DNA of 64,000 nt from assembly GCA_015075365.1 (NCBI GenBank), contig JABTUN010000001.1:496001-560000 (forward strand), in the 5' to 3' direction. Shown in pieces: positions 55,156 to 63,660 of this stretch. The translations under genes and the position numbers were made by a program. The notes under the pieces were generated by a model. It saw only the letters and a list, made by a program, of their open reading frames with translations. It did not search any database and was not told where the DNA came from. This DNA is from Verrucomicrobiaceae bacterium. Its GTDB lineage: Bacteria; Verrucomicrobiota; Verrucomicrobiia; Verrucomicrobiales; Verrucomicrobiaceae. Numbering within the stretch: position 1 is the stretch's first letter; every line of letters starts with the position of its first letter.

Positions 55156-56538
55156 TCACGACATTTCACGCGGCGCAGACGCTTCCGCAAACGGCCATTT
55201 CTTCGTCACGCGGCTCCACAGCAGGAAAACACCGCCGCCTGCGAGCAGCGCCAGCGCGCCATAGGCGAGGAGGTACTTCTCCGTCGTGAAAAGCAGGAAC
55301 AACCAGCCGCCGAGCGCCAGCAGCGCGGGCAGCGGATACAGCCACATGCGAAACGGACGCTCCATCTCCGGCTGCAAACGCCGCAGCATGACGAGGGCGC
55401 CGATTTGACCGCCAAACTGCACCACGATGCGGGTGGTGAGCATGACGTCGATGAGCGTCTGCAGCTTCACAAACGTCGAGGCGGCCGCGATGAGGCCGAT
55501 GACGAGCAGCGACACATGCGGAAAGCCCAGCCGCGGATGCAGACGGCCAAACACGCGGAAGAAGCTGCCGTCCCGCGCCGCGGCATACGGGATGCGCGAG
55601 TAGCCGAGCAGCATCGCGAACGCGCACGCGAGCATCGTCCACAAAACGAGCACGGTGAAGAGCTGCGCGAAGTCGCTGCCGTAGATTTTCGCCATCATCA
55701 TCGTCACCACGGGCTTGCTGACGCCCTCGGCGGTCACCATTTCCCGCCAGGGCACCACGCCGATGATGGAAAGGTTAACCGCGAGGTAAATCAAGGCCAC
55801 GAGCACGAGCGAAAGCATCACCGCGCGCGGAATCACGCGGCCGGGCTGCTTCACCTCGTCGCCGATGAAGCAGATGTCGTAGTAGCCGAGGTAGTCGTAG
55901 ATGCCGATGCGCGCCGCCGCGCCCAGCGCGGCCCATTTCGCCACATCAAAGGCCCAAGCATCCTCCGGGAGGTCGAAGGCGAGCTTTGCGTCGAAATGCA
56001 TCGCGCCGGTGACGATGACAAAACCCATCGCCAGCAGCACACCGGCCCACAAACCGACCATGAGCCGCCCGATCGACTCGATGCGCCGGTAGAGCATGAA
56101 AATGACCAGCAGGCCAATCCCCGCGCCCGCGCACAAACGCGTGAATTCGCTGCTCTGCGGCCACACCGGCTGCAAATACTGCGCCACGCCGATGTAGGCG
56201 GTGCCGAGCTCCAGCGGCCCGCTGAGGATGAACTGCCAGATGAAGAGAAAGCCCATGAACCGGCCCCATTTCTCCCGTCCGTAGCCCTCGCGCAGGTACA
56301 CATACGATCCGCCGGATTTTTTGAGCGCCGCGCCGAGCTCGCTCCACACCAAACCATCCGCCAGCGCCACGATGAGCGCCACGCCCCACCCGATCATCGA
56401 CTGCGGCCCTCCCAGCGTCGCCATCAACGCCGGAATCGTGATGAACGGCCCCGCGCCGAGCATGTTCGACATGTTCAGCGCCGTGGCCTGCAGCAGGCCA
56501 AAGCGGCGTTCGGGTTGAGGTTCGGATGAAGAATTCAT
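55156..56538 (-). CDS. APC-family amino acid permease
   Basis: A 460-residue transporter with about twelve transmembrane helices. The first helix carries NMLGAGPFITIPALMATLGGP and the following WSELGAALKKSGGSYVYLREGYG is the APC superfamily signature. GDEVKQPGRVIPRAVMLSL in the middle and FGGQIGALVMLRRLQPEMERPF near the end are also conserved. It likely imports amino acids or amines; substrate unknown. It ends nine bases before the small secreted protein's start on the same strand. Confidence 0.92.
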   Translation of the reverse strand: MNSSSEPQPERRFGLLQATALNMSNMLGAGPFITIPALMATLGGPQSMIGWGVALIVALADGLVWSELGAALKKSGGSYVYLREGYGREKWGRFMGFLFIWQFILSGPLELGTAYIGVAQYLQPVWPQSSEFTRLCAGAGIGLLVIFMLYRRIESIGRLMVGLWAGVLLAMGFVIVTGAMHFDAKLAFDLPEDAWAFDVAKWAALGAAARIGIYDYLGYYDICFIGDEVKQPGRVIPRAVMLSLVLVALIYLAVNLSIIGVVPWREMVTAEGVSKPVVTMMMAKIYGSDFAQLFTVLVLWTMLACAFAMLLGYSRIPYAAARDGSFFRVFGRLHPRLGFPHVSLLVIGLIAAASTFVKLQTLIDVMLTTRIVVQFGGQIGALVMLRRLQPEMERPFRMWLYPLPALLALGGWLFLLFTTEKYLLAYGALALLAGGGVFLLWSRVTKKWPFAEASAPREMS

Positions 56539-56617
56539 TCAAAGGCCATCTTCCAACGCCCCCGCGCTTTCACAACTTGCCCGGGCGCCGCACACACGCC
56601 AATGCTGCGTCACGATC

Positions 56618-57373
56618 ATGAATCTCCACCTCGAAAACCAGTCTGTCGCCGTCATCGGAGCCGCTCGCGGCATTGGGAGGGCCATTGCGGAGGGATTCAT
56701 CGCGGAGGGGTGCCGGGTGCGCGGGTTTGACCGGGAAAAGAACGCGGACTTCATCACGGCGGGCAATGTGACGAGCTATAACATGGTGAAGAGCTTCGCG
56801 GCGGAGTTTGAGCGTGTCGATCATGTCGTCTTTTGTGTGGGCGTGGGCTCCGGGAAGTTTGGGTTTCCCTTTTGGAACCTGGAGCCGTTCGAATGGACGC
56901 GGGTGCTGGAAGTGAACCTCATCGGCGCGGTGAACGTGGCGCACGCCTTCGCGCCGAGGCTGATCGAGCGCGGTGGCGGGTCGATTCTCTTCCTCGTGAG
57001 CGTGGCCGGGCAGATGGGATCGCAGACGGACCCTCCCTACAGCGCGTCGAAGGCGGCGCTGATCAATTTCACCCAATGCGCGGCGAAGGACCTGGGGCCG
57101 CACAACATCCGCGTGAACGCGCTGTCCCCCGGCATGGTGAAGACGGAGCTGAACCAGTCCATCTGGGCCGCCGGGCAGAAGCTGCTGCCGGAGGAGCAGC
57201 GCCAGTCCTTTGACGAGTGGGCGCTGCAGAAGATAAAAAAGGTCTCCCACCTGGGCCGTTGGCAGATGCCGGAGGAATATGCCGCCATGGCCTGCTTCCT
57301 GGCCTCCGATCACGCGAAGAACATCACCGGCCAGACGATCAACATCGACGGCGGGCAGGTGATGCATGCGTGA
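56618..57373 (+). CDS. SDR family oxidoreductase
   Basis: A 251-residue short-chain dehydrogenase. The cofactor motif GAARGIGRAIAEG is at about 14-26, the VNLIGAVNVAHAF helix is conserved, and the catalytic SVAGQMGSQTDPPYSASKAAL provides Ser and Tyr-x-x-x-Lys. PGMVKTEL and the C-terminal NITGQTINIDGGQ complete the family pattern, typical of 3-oxoacyl-ACP reductase-like SDRs. Substrate unknown. It lies next to the permease, divergently. Confidence 0.93.
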   Translation: MNLHLENQSVAVIGAARGIGRAIAEGFIAEGCRVRGFDREKNADFITAGNVTSYNMVKSFAAEFERVDHVVFCVGVGSGKFGFPFWNLEPFEWTRVLEVNLIGAVNVAHAFAPRLIERGGGSILFLVSVAGQMGSQTDPPYSASKAALINFTQCAAKDLGPHNIRVNALSPGMVKTELNQSIWAAGQKLLPEEQRQSFDEWALQKIKKVSHLGRWQMPEEYAAMACFLASDHAKNITGQTINIDGGQVMHA

Positions 57374-57452
57374 CGAGCGCGGCGGGCTGGAGGCCAAAAA
57401 TCCGGTTGCCGCAGGCAGCAAGTCCGCTTACAGACTCCGCCCCACGACTTCC

Positions 57453-57527
57453 GCGCGGTTAGCTCAGCGGTAGAGCACTGCCTTCACACGGCAGGGGTCG
57501 CAGGTTCGAACCCTGCACCGCGCACCA
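57453..57527 (+). tRNA. tRNA-Val (anticodon CAC)
   Basis: GCGCGGT acceptor, TA, D arm GCTC-AGCGGTAG-AGC, A, anticodon arm CTGCC-TTCACAC-GGCAG, GGGTC, T arm GCAGG-TTCGAAC-CCTGC, ACCGCGC, A and encoded CCA. All stems pair. Loop positions 34-36 are CAC, decoding Val GTG. Confidence 0.96.
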
Positions 57528-57574
57528 TCTCAGCCCTCATTTTACTGAGGAATCCACGGCTGAAAAACGTGCGG

Positions 57575-58834
57575 TCAGGCTGCCGAGCCCTCCAGAAACC
57601 AGGTGGCGACACGGCCCTTGCCCTTGATTTCGATCTCACCGCGCTCACGAAAGCGAAAGCGGTCCTTGAGCCGCCGCCAGGTCGATTCATTGACCTGGAT
57701 CGTGTTCGCCTCCGCACAAGACTCCATGCGGCTGGCGGTGTTCACCGTGTCCCCCCACAGGTCGTAGAGGAACTTTTTGCGCCCGATCACACCCGCCACC
57801 ACCGGCCCGGTGGCGATGCCGATGCGGATGCTCAGCGGCTCGCCATGCGGCCCGTGGATCTGCCGCACCTCCTGGAGCATCGCCAGGGCCATGCCGGCCA
57901 CATCCTCCGCGTGCGAGTGGTTGGGATCCGGCAAGCCGCCGGCCAGCATGTAGGCATCCCCGACCGTCTTGATTTTCTCCAGTCCGAACTGGTCCACCAG
58001 CTCGTCAAACCGGGAGAAAACCCGGTCCATCAACCGCAGGAGTTCCGATGGTGTCATGCTCTCGGACATGGGCGTGAACCCCACGAGGTCCGCGAAGAGC
58101 ACCGTCACATCATGAAAGCCATCGGCGATCGTCCGGGGGTCCTCCTTCAAGCGGCGCGCGATTTGCTCGGGCAGGATGTTCAGCAGCAGCCGGTCGGCGC
58201 GCTCCTGTTCATGGATCGCCTGCAACTCGGAGCGACGCGCGGTGACCCGCAGCGCGCGGGTGATGAAAATCGCGAGCACCAGAGCCCCGATCGAGATGAA
58301 CACCTCCATCGCCAGCCGGATCTCCGGCCGTTCCACGGTCACCATGGGCTCGTTTTGATGCCGCAGCCACAGCATCGCGGCAAAAGTCGCCACGCACACG
58401 CCCAGCACCCACCGCATGGTCACCCGCTCCTCCTCCGGGAACAGCACATGCGCGGCGGACGCGATAACGATGACAAACAGGTGGGAGGGCGCGCTGGTGC
58501 CAAACAGCACGCTCGAACTCAGCACGAAGACCAGGGACAGGCCGATGACCCCCAGGCGCGCGGCGGCATGGCGGTGGCGCCGATTCAGCCAAAACGGCAG
58601 CGCAAACAGCGCCGCGCCGGCGCCTCGCACCAGGATGATGCCTGCTTCTCGCACACCGAGCGCGCCCCAGTCCGCGATCACCGGGATCTCGAGCAGCCAG
58701 AACACCACGGCGCAAACCAGTCCGCAAAGCGTGGCCAGATTGCAAAAACGCACATGCTTGGCGTCCTCCGCGCGCATGCCCGCGGGGACACCGATGTCCG
58801 CGAGGCGCGCCAGAACTGATGCGGAAAATCTCAT
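57575..58834 (-). CDS. Membrane-bound class III adenylate/guanylate cyclase
   Basis: A 419-residue protein. The N-terminal half has about six hydrophobic helices (roughly 25-190), then a short coiled coil (ARRSELQAIHEQERADRLLLNILPEQIARRL). The catalytic cyclase domain (about 235-400) carries VTVLFADLVGFTPMS with the metal Asp, KIKTVGDAYM, IRIGIATGPVVAGVIG and LYDLWGDTVNTASRMES with the transition-state Asn and Arg, so it should make cAMP or cGMP. The FADLVGF-Lys-Asp/Thr pattern favours adenylate cyclase. A second ATG at 58846 gives four more residues. tRNA-Val and the ACP gene flank it. Confidence 0.92.
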   Translation of the reverse strand: MRFSASVLARLADIGVPAGMRAEDAKHVRFCNLATLCGLVCAVVFWLLEIPVIADWGALGVREAGIILVRGAGAALFALPFWLNRRHRHAAARLGVIGLSLVFVLSSSVLFGTSAPSHLFVIVIASAAHVLFPEEERVTMRWVLGVCVATFAAMLWLRHQNEPMVTVERPEIRLAMEVFISIGALVLAIFITRALRVTARRSELQAIHEQERADRLLLNILPEQIARRLKEDPRTIADGFHDVTVLFADLVGFTPMSESMTPSELLRLMDRVFSRFDELVDQFGLEKIKTVGDAYMLAGGLPDPNHSHAEDVAGMALAMLQEVRQIHGPHGEPLSIRIGIATGPVVAGVIGRKKFLYDLWGDTVNTASRMESCAEANTIQVNESTWRRLKDRFRFRERGEIEIKGKGRVATWFLEGSAA

Positions 58835-58948
58835 GCGCGGAAGCATGAGGCGGATTCCCCGGCAAGACCAGACAAAATCGGCGCGCAACACAGCAGGAGG
58901 CCCCACAGCCCGGCTTGACGCCCCGGGGCGCGCGTGATTTAGCCGCCC

Positions 58949-59206
58949 ATGCCCGCCCCCATCACCGCCGCGGATGTGATCGACCTCCTGTTGTCCGAGC
59001 ACATCCTCGAACCCCAGGAGCCGATCACCCCCGATGCCGACCTTTTCGCCCTTGGCCTCGATTCGATGGCGACGATGCAGTTGATGCTTCAGATCGAGGA
59101 ACGCTTTCACATCAGCATTCACCCCTCGGAGATGAAACGGGACCGGTTTGCCACGGCGCGGGCCCTGGCGGCCTTCCTGTCCGAAAAACGCCCTCCAGCC
59201 CCATGA
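58949..59206 (+). CDS. Acyl carrier protein
   Basis: An 85-residue phosphopantetheine-binding carrier protein. The motif ALGLDSMATMQ places the serine attachment site at Ser39, with the usual acidic helices IEERFHISIHPSEM following. It is not next to fatty acid or polyketide synthase genes; the neighbours are a cyclase and hisI. It could serve a specialised acyl or amino-acyl transfer elsewhere. The length and motif leave the family call firm; the partner is unknown. Confidence 0.9.
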   Translation: MPAPITAADVIDLLLSEHILEPQEPITPDADLFALGLDSMATMQLMLQIEERFHISIHPSEMKRDRFATARALAAFLSEKRPPAP

Positions 59207-59272
59207 ACACAACGGCACAGGGCGCGCGCGGGACTTGAACGCGCCTTGTTTTGCGCCTTTAGAGGCCATTCC

Positions 59273-59677
59273 ATGAGCACCCTGACCTTTGCCCCCCGTG
59301 ATTCCAAGGAAGCCGTCGAAGAAGGCCTGCAATTCGCGCCCAAGTTCGACGAGCACGGCCTCATCGCCGCCATGGCGGTGGACGCGGACACCAACGCGCC
59401 CCTCATGCTGGCCTACATGAACGAGCAGTCGCTGCGCATGACCCTCGAACTCGGCCAGGCCGTGTATTGGAGCCGCAGCCGCAAGACGCTCTGGCACAAG
59501 GGCGCGACAAGCGGCGAGTTTCAGGAGATCGTGGAGATCCGCACCGACTGCGACCAGGACGCGCTGGTGCTGCGTGTGAAGCAGCACGGCGGCGGCTGCT
59601 GCCACACGAAGCGCCCCACCTGCTTCTACCGCGTCGTGAAGGTCGCGGACGGTCAGGTGAAGCTGGAGAAGGCGTAA
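59273..59677 (+). CDS. hisI: Phosphoribosyl-AMP cyclohydrolase
   Basis: A 134-residue HisI, third step of histidine biosynthesis. The conserved TDCDQDALVLRV (Asp92, Asp94, Asp96, metal site), the zinc ligands Cys93, Cys109 or Cys110, and Cys117 in GGGCCHTKRPTCFY, and YWSRSRKTLWHKGATSGEFQ are intact. It is the monofunctional form with no HisE part. The start at 59273 (MSTLTF) is favoured; the upstream frame to 59246 is weak. Other his genes are not in the window. Convergent with sufD, eight bases apart. Confidence 0.96.
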   Translation: MSTLTFAPRDSKEAVEEGLQFAPKFDEHGLIAAMAVDADTNAPLMLAYMNEQSLRMTLELGQAVYWSRSRKTLWHKGATSGEFQEIVEIRTDCDQDALVLRVKQHGGGCCHTKRPTCFYRVVKVADGQVKLEKA

Positions 59678-59684
59678 AAAGCGG

Positions 59685-60983
59685 CTACTCCGCCTTCAGC
59701 AGCTTCTCGTCGATGCGGGCGACGAGGGTGTCGAGGACTTCGCTGTTGCCGAAGCGTTCGATGACGTCGGCGAGGAAGCCTTCGACGATGAGGCGGCGGC
59801 TTTCGATGTCGGGGATGCCGCGGGCTTTGAGGTAGAAGAGCTCTTCATCGGCGATGGGGCCGCTGGTGCTGCCGTGGCTGCATTTGACCTGGTCGGCGTT
59901 GATTTCGAGGCCGGGGAGGCTGTTGGCCTCGGCTTCGTTGCTGTTGAGCAGGTTGCGGCAGGTTTGATAGGCGTCGGTGTAGTGCGCGCCTTCATCGACG
60001 ATGATGAGGCCGCTGAAAACGGTGCGCGATTTGCCGTAGAGGGCGTTTTTGTAGAGCAGGTCGCTGGTGGCGTGCGGGGCTTTGTGACGCTGAAGCGTGC
60101 GCTGATCGACGATTTGATCACCGATGGGCAAACTGACGCTGAGCATGTCGCTGCGGGCACCCTGGCCGACGAGGTCGCTGACGCTTTCGCTGCGGCTGAA
60201 GGCGGCGCCGAGCTGCACCTGGAAGCTTTTCACGCTGGCATCGCGTCCGGCGGTGATGCTGGAAAGATGCAGCGCCTGGGCGTCATCGGCCAGCTCCTGG
60301 CAGGCGGCGTAGGTGATCTGGCTGCCGCTGCCGCCGACGAGATCGGCGATGGCGATGCTGAGGCCGCCTTCCCCTTCGAGACTGCGGTAATGATCGACGA
60401 CGCTGACCTGCGCGTGGTCGCCGGTGACGACGAGTGTGTGCGGGAAGATGGCGGCGTGGTCGCCGACGACCCAGTGGAAGATTTCGACGGGCTTTTCGAT
60501 GACGACGTTCTTCGGCACGATGATGACGGTGCCTGCTTTGACATGCGCGAGGTGCAACGCGGCGAATTTACCGGATCCGAGCGGCAGATCGCCCTTCATG
60601 AAGTGCTGCTGGAGGGCTGCTTCGTGCGATTTGAGGGCTTCCTCGAAGCTCACGCACACGACGCCGGCGGGAAGACTGCTCGTGTCGGACTCGACGAGCG
60701 TGTCATTCACAAACACAAAGCGTGCGGCGCGTTCTTTGAGGCCTTCGGTGGCTGCGAGCGCGGCTTTGGACTGCTCAGCGGTCGGTGCCTTGGCTGGAGC
60801 ATGGTCGGCGAGCTCGATCTTTTTCGCGTTCGAGTAGCGCCAGTGCTCGTCTTTGAGTCCGGGAAGCGGCAGGGACTGGAATTCGGTCCAGGCGGCGTTG
60901 GAACGAGTGGTGAACCAGTTTGGAGCAGCGGAAAGAGCAGTCGGGGCGATGGCAAGAAGGCCGGTGGAGGTGTCGGAGGGCAT
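59685..60983 (-). CDS. sufD: Fe-S cluster assembly protein SufD
   Basis: A 432-residue SufD, which pairs with SufB and SufC in the SufBCD scaffold for Fe-S cluster assembly. The parallel beta-helix region and the C-terminal block VKCSHGSTSGPIADEELFYLKARGIPDIESRRLIVEGF are strongly conserved, including the C-S-H-G motif. Its length is near E. coli SufD (423). It is the last suf gene on the minus strand, separated from sufB by a HicBA pair and a 35-codon frame. The 174-base space upstream includes a CGAAT-rich repeat. Confidence 0.95.
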   Translation of the reverse strand: MPSDTSTGLLAIAPTALSAAPNWFTTRSNAAWTEFQSLPLPGLKDEHWRYSNAKKIELADHAPAKAPTAEQSKAALAATEGLKERAARFVFVNDTLVESDTSSLPAGVVCVSFEEALKSHEAALQQHFMKGDLPLGSGKFAALHLAHVKAGTVIIVPKNVVIEKPVEIFHWVVGDHAAIFPHTLVVTGDHAQVSVVDHYRSLEGEGGLSIAIADLVGGSGSQITYAACQELADDAQALHLSSITAGRDASVKSFQVQLGAAFSRSESVSDLVGQGARSDMLSVSLPIGDQIVDQRTLQRHKAPHATSDLLYKNALYGKSRTVFSGLIIVDEGAHYTDAYQTCRNLLNSNEAEANSLPGLEINADQVKCSHGSTSGPIADEELFYLKARGIPDIESRRLIVEGFLADVIERFGNSEVLDTLVARIDEKLLKAE

Positions 60984-60986
60984 GTG

Positions 60987-61041
60987 CGAAATGACGAATG
61001 GCGAATTCAGAAGGACGAATGAATGACGAATCCCGAAATGG
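60987..61041. repeat. CGAAT-rich short repeat tract upstream of sufD
   Basis: The tract contains atgacgaatg, gcgaattc, gacgaatgaatgacgaat and cccgaaatg: repeated (G)ACGAAT words with small spacers. It lies directly between the start of sufD and the 35-codon frame after hicA, at the edge of the inserted HicBA module. Confidence 0.65.
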
Positions 61042-61047
61042 GATGAA

Positions 61048-61155
61048 CTACCGAGAACTCCTCGGCAGTTCGAGACCCCTGTTTTGCACCGCAGAGATGG
61101 TGAGATTGCTTTTGGTGAGCCATTCCTGGCCCGTATGGTGGATGGTGTCGAGCAT
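61048..61155 (-). other. 35-codon frame directly after hicA
   Basis: An ATG at 61155 lies two bases after the hicA stop (TGAGCATG) and opens MLDTIHHTGQEWLTKSNLTI, ending in a basic tail (PRSSR). It may be a small protein coupled to the hicBA pair, a remnant of a larger gene, or chance. I do not recognise it. Confidence 0.3.
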
Positions 61156-61157
61156 GC

Positions 61158-61382
61158 TCATTTCATGAAAAGAGCCTGATCGAGTCCAGACTGGCGGATG
61201 ATGGATTTTAGTGTGCCCTTTTTGACGGGATCATGCAGAGGCACTGGCACGCTGCGGGAGTGGCCTTCGGCGTCTTGAGCCTGCATCACAGCATGGCTGC
61301 CACGGGTACGGACATGCTGAAAGCCGGCAGCAGCCAGGATGCCGCACACTTCACGGCCTGAAAAAACTCCCAGCTTAGGCAT
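61158..61382 (-). CDS. hicA: HicA-family toxin, second locus
   Basis: A 74-residue HicA-like mRNA interferase. SGREVCGILAAAGFQHVRTRGSHAVMQ carries the conserved G-S-H with the catalytic His at about 30, then SVPVPLHDPVKKGTLKSIIRQSGL, the typical P-x-H-x-x-(L/K)-G-T-L end. It overlaps the upstream HicB by eight bases. Here the antitoxin comes first, the reverse of the pair at 44380-44842. The module splits sufB from sufD. Confidence 0.9.
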   Translation of the reverse strand: MPKLGVFSGREVCGILAAAGFQHVRTRGSHAVMQAQDAEGHSRSVPVPLHDPVKKGTLKSIIRQSGLDQALFMK

Positions 61383-61593
61383 AGGCTACCTCCATGCTGC
61401 GCACTTTCACACCAGGACGATAGCGTCGCTGAATCTCCGAACGTGGCGCAGTCTCAAGGAGCAGATCGATAGCTTCACGGAGATTGGTGAGTGCTTCGTC
61501 TTCGCTTTCGCCTTGGCTGGCGACGTCGAGTTCAGGGCAAATCGCGGAGTAGCCGCTGATTTCATCAGGTTCGAGAACGGCGGTCAGTTTCAT
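61375..61593 (-). CDS. hicB: HicB-family antitoxin, second locus
   Basis: A 72-residue HicB-like antitoxin: MKLTAVLEPDEISGYSAICP, ELDVASQGESEDEALTNLREAIDLLLE is the standard partial RNase H fold, with a short C-terminal basic segment and no DNA-binding domain. The ATG at 61593 was chosen over an upstream start at 61668 that overlaps the sufB end. It precedes hicA with an eight-base overlap, so translation is coupled. It lies 43 bases after the sufB stop. Confidence 0.9.
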   Translation of the reverse strand: MKLTAVLEPDEISGYSAICPELDVASQGESEDEALTNLREAIDLLLETAPRSEIQRRYRPGVKVRSMEVAYA

Positions 61594-61636
61594 GGTGCGA
61601 TGAGTATCGTTGATGTTTGATCTGGGGCAAGGCTGG

Positions 61637-63076
61637 TCAGCCAACGCTGCCTTCCATCTCCAGATCAATGAGTCGCTTCAGCTCGACGCTGTATTCCATG
61701 GGGAATTCCTTCACGAGGTCGTTGATGAAGCCATTGACGGACAAGCTCATGGCTTCGGCTTCGGTGAGGCCGCGCTGCATGAGATAGAAGATTTGATCGG
61801 CGCTGACCTGGCTGACGCTGGCTTCATGCTGGGTGGCGTGCTGGTTGCCGCGGACGCTGATGGCGGGGTAGGTGTCGGTGCGGCTGTTGGGGTTGATGAG
61901 CAGGGCGTCGCACTCGGTGTTGTTTTTGCAGCCTTTGAGGTGCTTCGGGATGTGCACGAGGCCGCGGTAGGTGGCGCGGCCTTCGCCGATGCTGATGGAT
62001 TTGCTGATGACGTTGCTAGTGGTCTCGTCGGCGGCGTGGACCATCTTCGCGCCAGTGTCCTGATGCTGGCCGCTGTTGGCCAAGGCGATGCTGATGACCT
62101 CGCCACGGGCACGGCGGCCTTTCATGATGACGCCGGGGTATTTCATGGTGAGGCGGCTGCCGATGTTGCAGTCGATCCAGCGCACTTCGGCGTCTTCGTG
62201 GGCGATGCCGCGCTTGGTGACGAGGTTGAAGACGTTGCTGCTCCAGTTCTGCACGGTGACATACTGGATCTTTGCGCCTTTCATGGCGACGAGCTCGACG
62301 ACGGCGCTGTGCAGGGTGGCGGTCTCAAACTTCGGCGCGGTGCAGCCTTCCATGTACATGACTTCCGCGCCTTCATCGGCGATGATGAGCGTGCGCTCGA
62401 ACTGGCCGAACTGCTCGCTGTTGATGCGGAAGTAGGCCTGGAGCGGATGCTTCACCTTCACACCGGGCGGCACGTAGATGAACGAGCCGCCGCTGAAGAC
62501 GGCGCTGTTGAGCGCGGAGAATTTGTTGTCGCCGGTGGGGATGACTTTGCCGAACCACTTCTTGAAGATCTCCGGGTATTTGTGCAGGCCTTCGGTGCTG
62601 TTGACGAAGATGACGCCCTGCTCCTCGACGGCGGCTTTGATGTTCGAGTAGGCGGCCTCGCTGTCATACTGCGCCTCGACGCCGGCGAGGAATTTGCGTT
62701 CCTGCTCGGGGATGCCGAGGCGGTCGAAGGTCTTCTTCACGTCCTCGGGCACCTCGTCCCAGGAGCGCTTCGGCTTCTGGCCGTCGCTGAGGTAGTAGCG
62801 GAACTCGTCGAACTTGATGTTTTCGAGGTCCTTCGTGGCCCAATGCGTGGGCATGGGCTTTTCCTGGAAGACCTTCAAGGCTTTGTGCCGGAACTCGCGG
62901 ATCCAATCGGGATCGCCCTTCACATCGGCGATGTAGTCGATGGTCTTTTCAGTGATGCCGAAGCCGGAGTCGAACTTGTTGCGCTCCGGGAAGGTGAAGT
63001 CGCCGACGCTATCGACGCGGATGTCGGAGATGTCGGGGACTTCGGTTTCAACGGGGGAATCGGGGGCGATGACCAT
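61637..63076 (-). CDS. sufB: Fe-S cluster assembly protein SufB
   Basis: A 479-residue SufB, the scaffold subunit of SufBCD. Conserved features include [68 protein letters not shown] and, near the end, [21 protein letters not shown] and [20 protein letters not shown]. The Cys of ECD corresponds to the functional Cys405 region of E. coli SufB. Length is close to the family norm (495). Two insertions lie next to it: the YcxB-like gene between sufC and sufB, and HicBA between sufB and sufD. Confidence 0.96.
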   Translation of the reverse strand: MVIAPDSPVETEVPDISDIRVDSVGDFTFPERNKFDSGFGITEKTIDYIADVKGDPDWIREFRHKALKVFQEKPMPTHWATKDLENIKFDEFRYYLSDGQKPKRSWDEVPEDVKKTFDRLGIPEQERKFLAGVEAQYDSEAAYSNIKAAVEEQGVIFVNSTEGLHKYPEIFKKWFGKVIPTGDNKFSALNSAVFSGGSFIYVPPGVKVKHPLQAYFRINSEQFGQFERTLIIADEGAEVMYMEGCTAPKFETATLHSAVVELVAMKGAKIQYVTVQNWSSNVFNLVTKRGIAHEDAEVRWIDCNIGSRLTMKYPGVIMKGRRARGEVISIALANSGQHQDTGAKMVHAADETTSNVISKSISIGEGRATYRGLVHIPKHLKGCKNNTECDALLINPNSRTDTYPAISVRGNQHATQHEASVSQVSADQIFYLMQRGLTEAEAMSLSVNGFINDLVKEFPMEYSVELKRLIDLEMEGSVG

Positions 63077-63086
63077 AAAGGGGAGG

Positions 63087-63119
63087 GAGTTTCAGGTTTA
63101 AAGTTTCAGGTTTAAAGTT
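63087..63119. repeat. Tandem GTTTCAGGTTTAAA repeat between sufB and the inserted gene
   Basis: The 14-bp unit gtttcaggtttaaa occurs twice in tandem (63089-63102, 63103-63116). Bases 63087-63105 match 48507-48525 at 18 of 19 positions. It sits in the gap between the YcxB-like gene's stop and the sufB start, at the edge of an inserted gene. Confidence 0.8.
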
Positions 63120-63124
63120 GGCAG

Positions 63125-63652
63125 TCAGTCATCGTCTTCATCCTGATCAGGCGACGAAGGAGCGTGCTTTACAAGAAGATCGAGCAGTCGTTGCTGGTCG
63201 TCTGCGTCATTAAAAAAGCGACTTGGAAGCCAGTTTTGCCCTAGTTTAAGTTCAAGCAAGATCCCGGCAGAATCCACGATTCGCCAGCCGGTTATCTTAT
63301 CCCACGCAAACTGAGCCGTTGCCTCTGGCATTACGACTTGGAAACCTTTTTCATTAAACGTCCAGGTTTCGTTACGACCTCGGATTTCTTCAATTTTTTT
63401 ACGCCTGCGAACCCAAAGAAGGCAAATGATGAAAAAAGCATATCCAGCCAATAACAGTCCAAAATAGCCAAAGGCTAAAAGCAGTGGGTCTGCGTGGTGT
63501 CGATTCGTGGCACCCCACCAACTAAACAGTCCAAGGGCAGCGGCAATAAATAGACGAAGAACTCGCGATGGAAACTTTGAGGGACATAAGCGCATCACCT
63601 CACGAATGTAAGATTCGTCATACTTGATCGAAGCTGTAATTTCTTCGCTCAT
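63125..63652 (-). CDS. YcxB-like membrane protein inserted in the suf cluster
   Basis: A 175-residue protein. Two hydrophobic segments (about 30-48 and 56-78: LRLFIAAALGLFSWWG, LLLAFGYFGLLLAGYAFFIICLLW) are followed by a basic loop (RRRKKIEEIRGR) and a cytoplasmic sandwich (ETWTFNEKGFQVVMPEATAQFAWDKITGWRIVDS) that matches YcxB-like C-terminal domains. It ends in an acidic tail. Base composition is visibly lower in GC than the suf genes around it, pointing to transfer. It separates sufC from sufB, which are usually adjacent. Function unknown. Confidence 0.75.
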   Translation of the reverse strand: MSEEITASIKYDESYIREVMRLCPSKFPSRVLRLFIAAALGLFSWWGATNRHHADPLLLAFGYFGLLLAGYAFFIICLLWVRRRKKIEEIRGRNETWTFNEKGFQVVMPEATAQFAWDKITGWRIVDSAGILLELKLGQNWLPSRFFNDADDQQRLLDLLVKHAPSSPDQDEDDD

Positions 63653-63660
63653 CGTTTCAG

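Noticed and set aside
61610..63115. A 501-codon frame on the + strand opposite sufB
   Set aside because: SufB is strongly conserved on the minus strand; the opposing frame is compositional shadow rich in Ala/Val/Asp/Gly.
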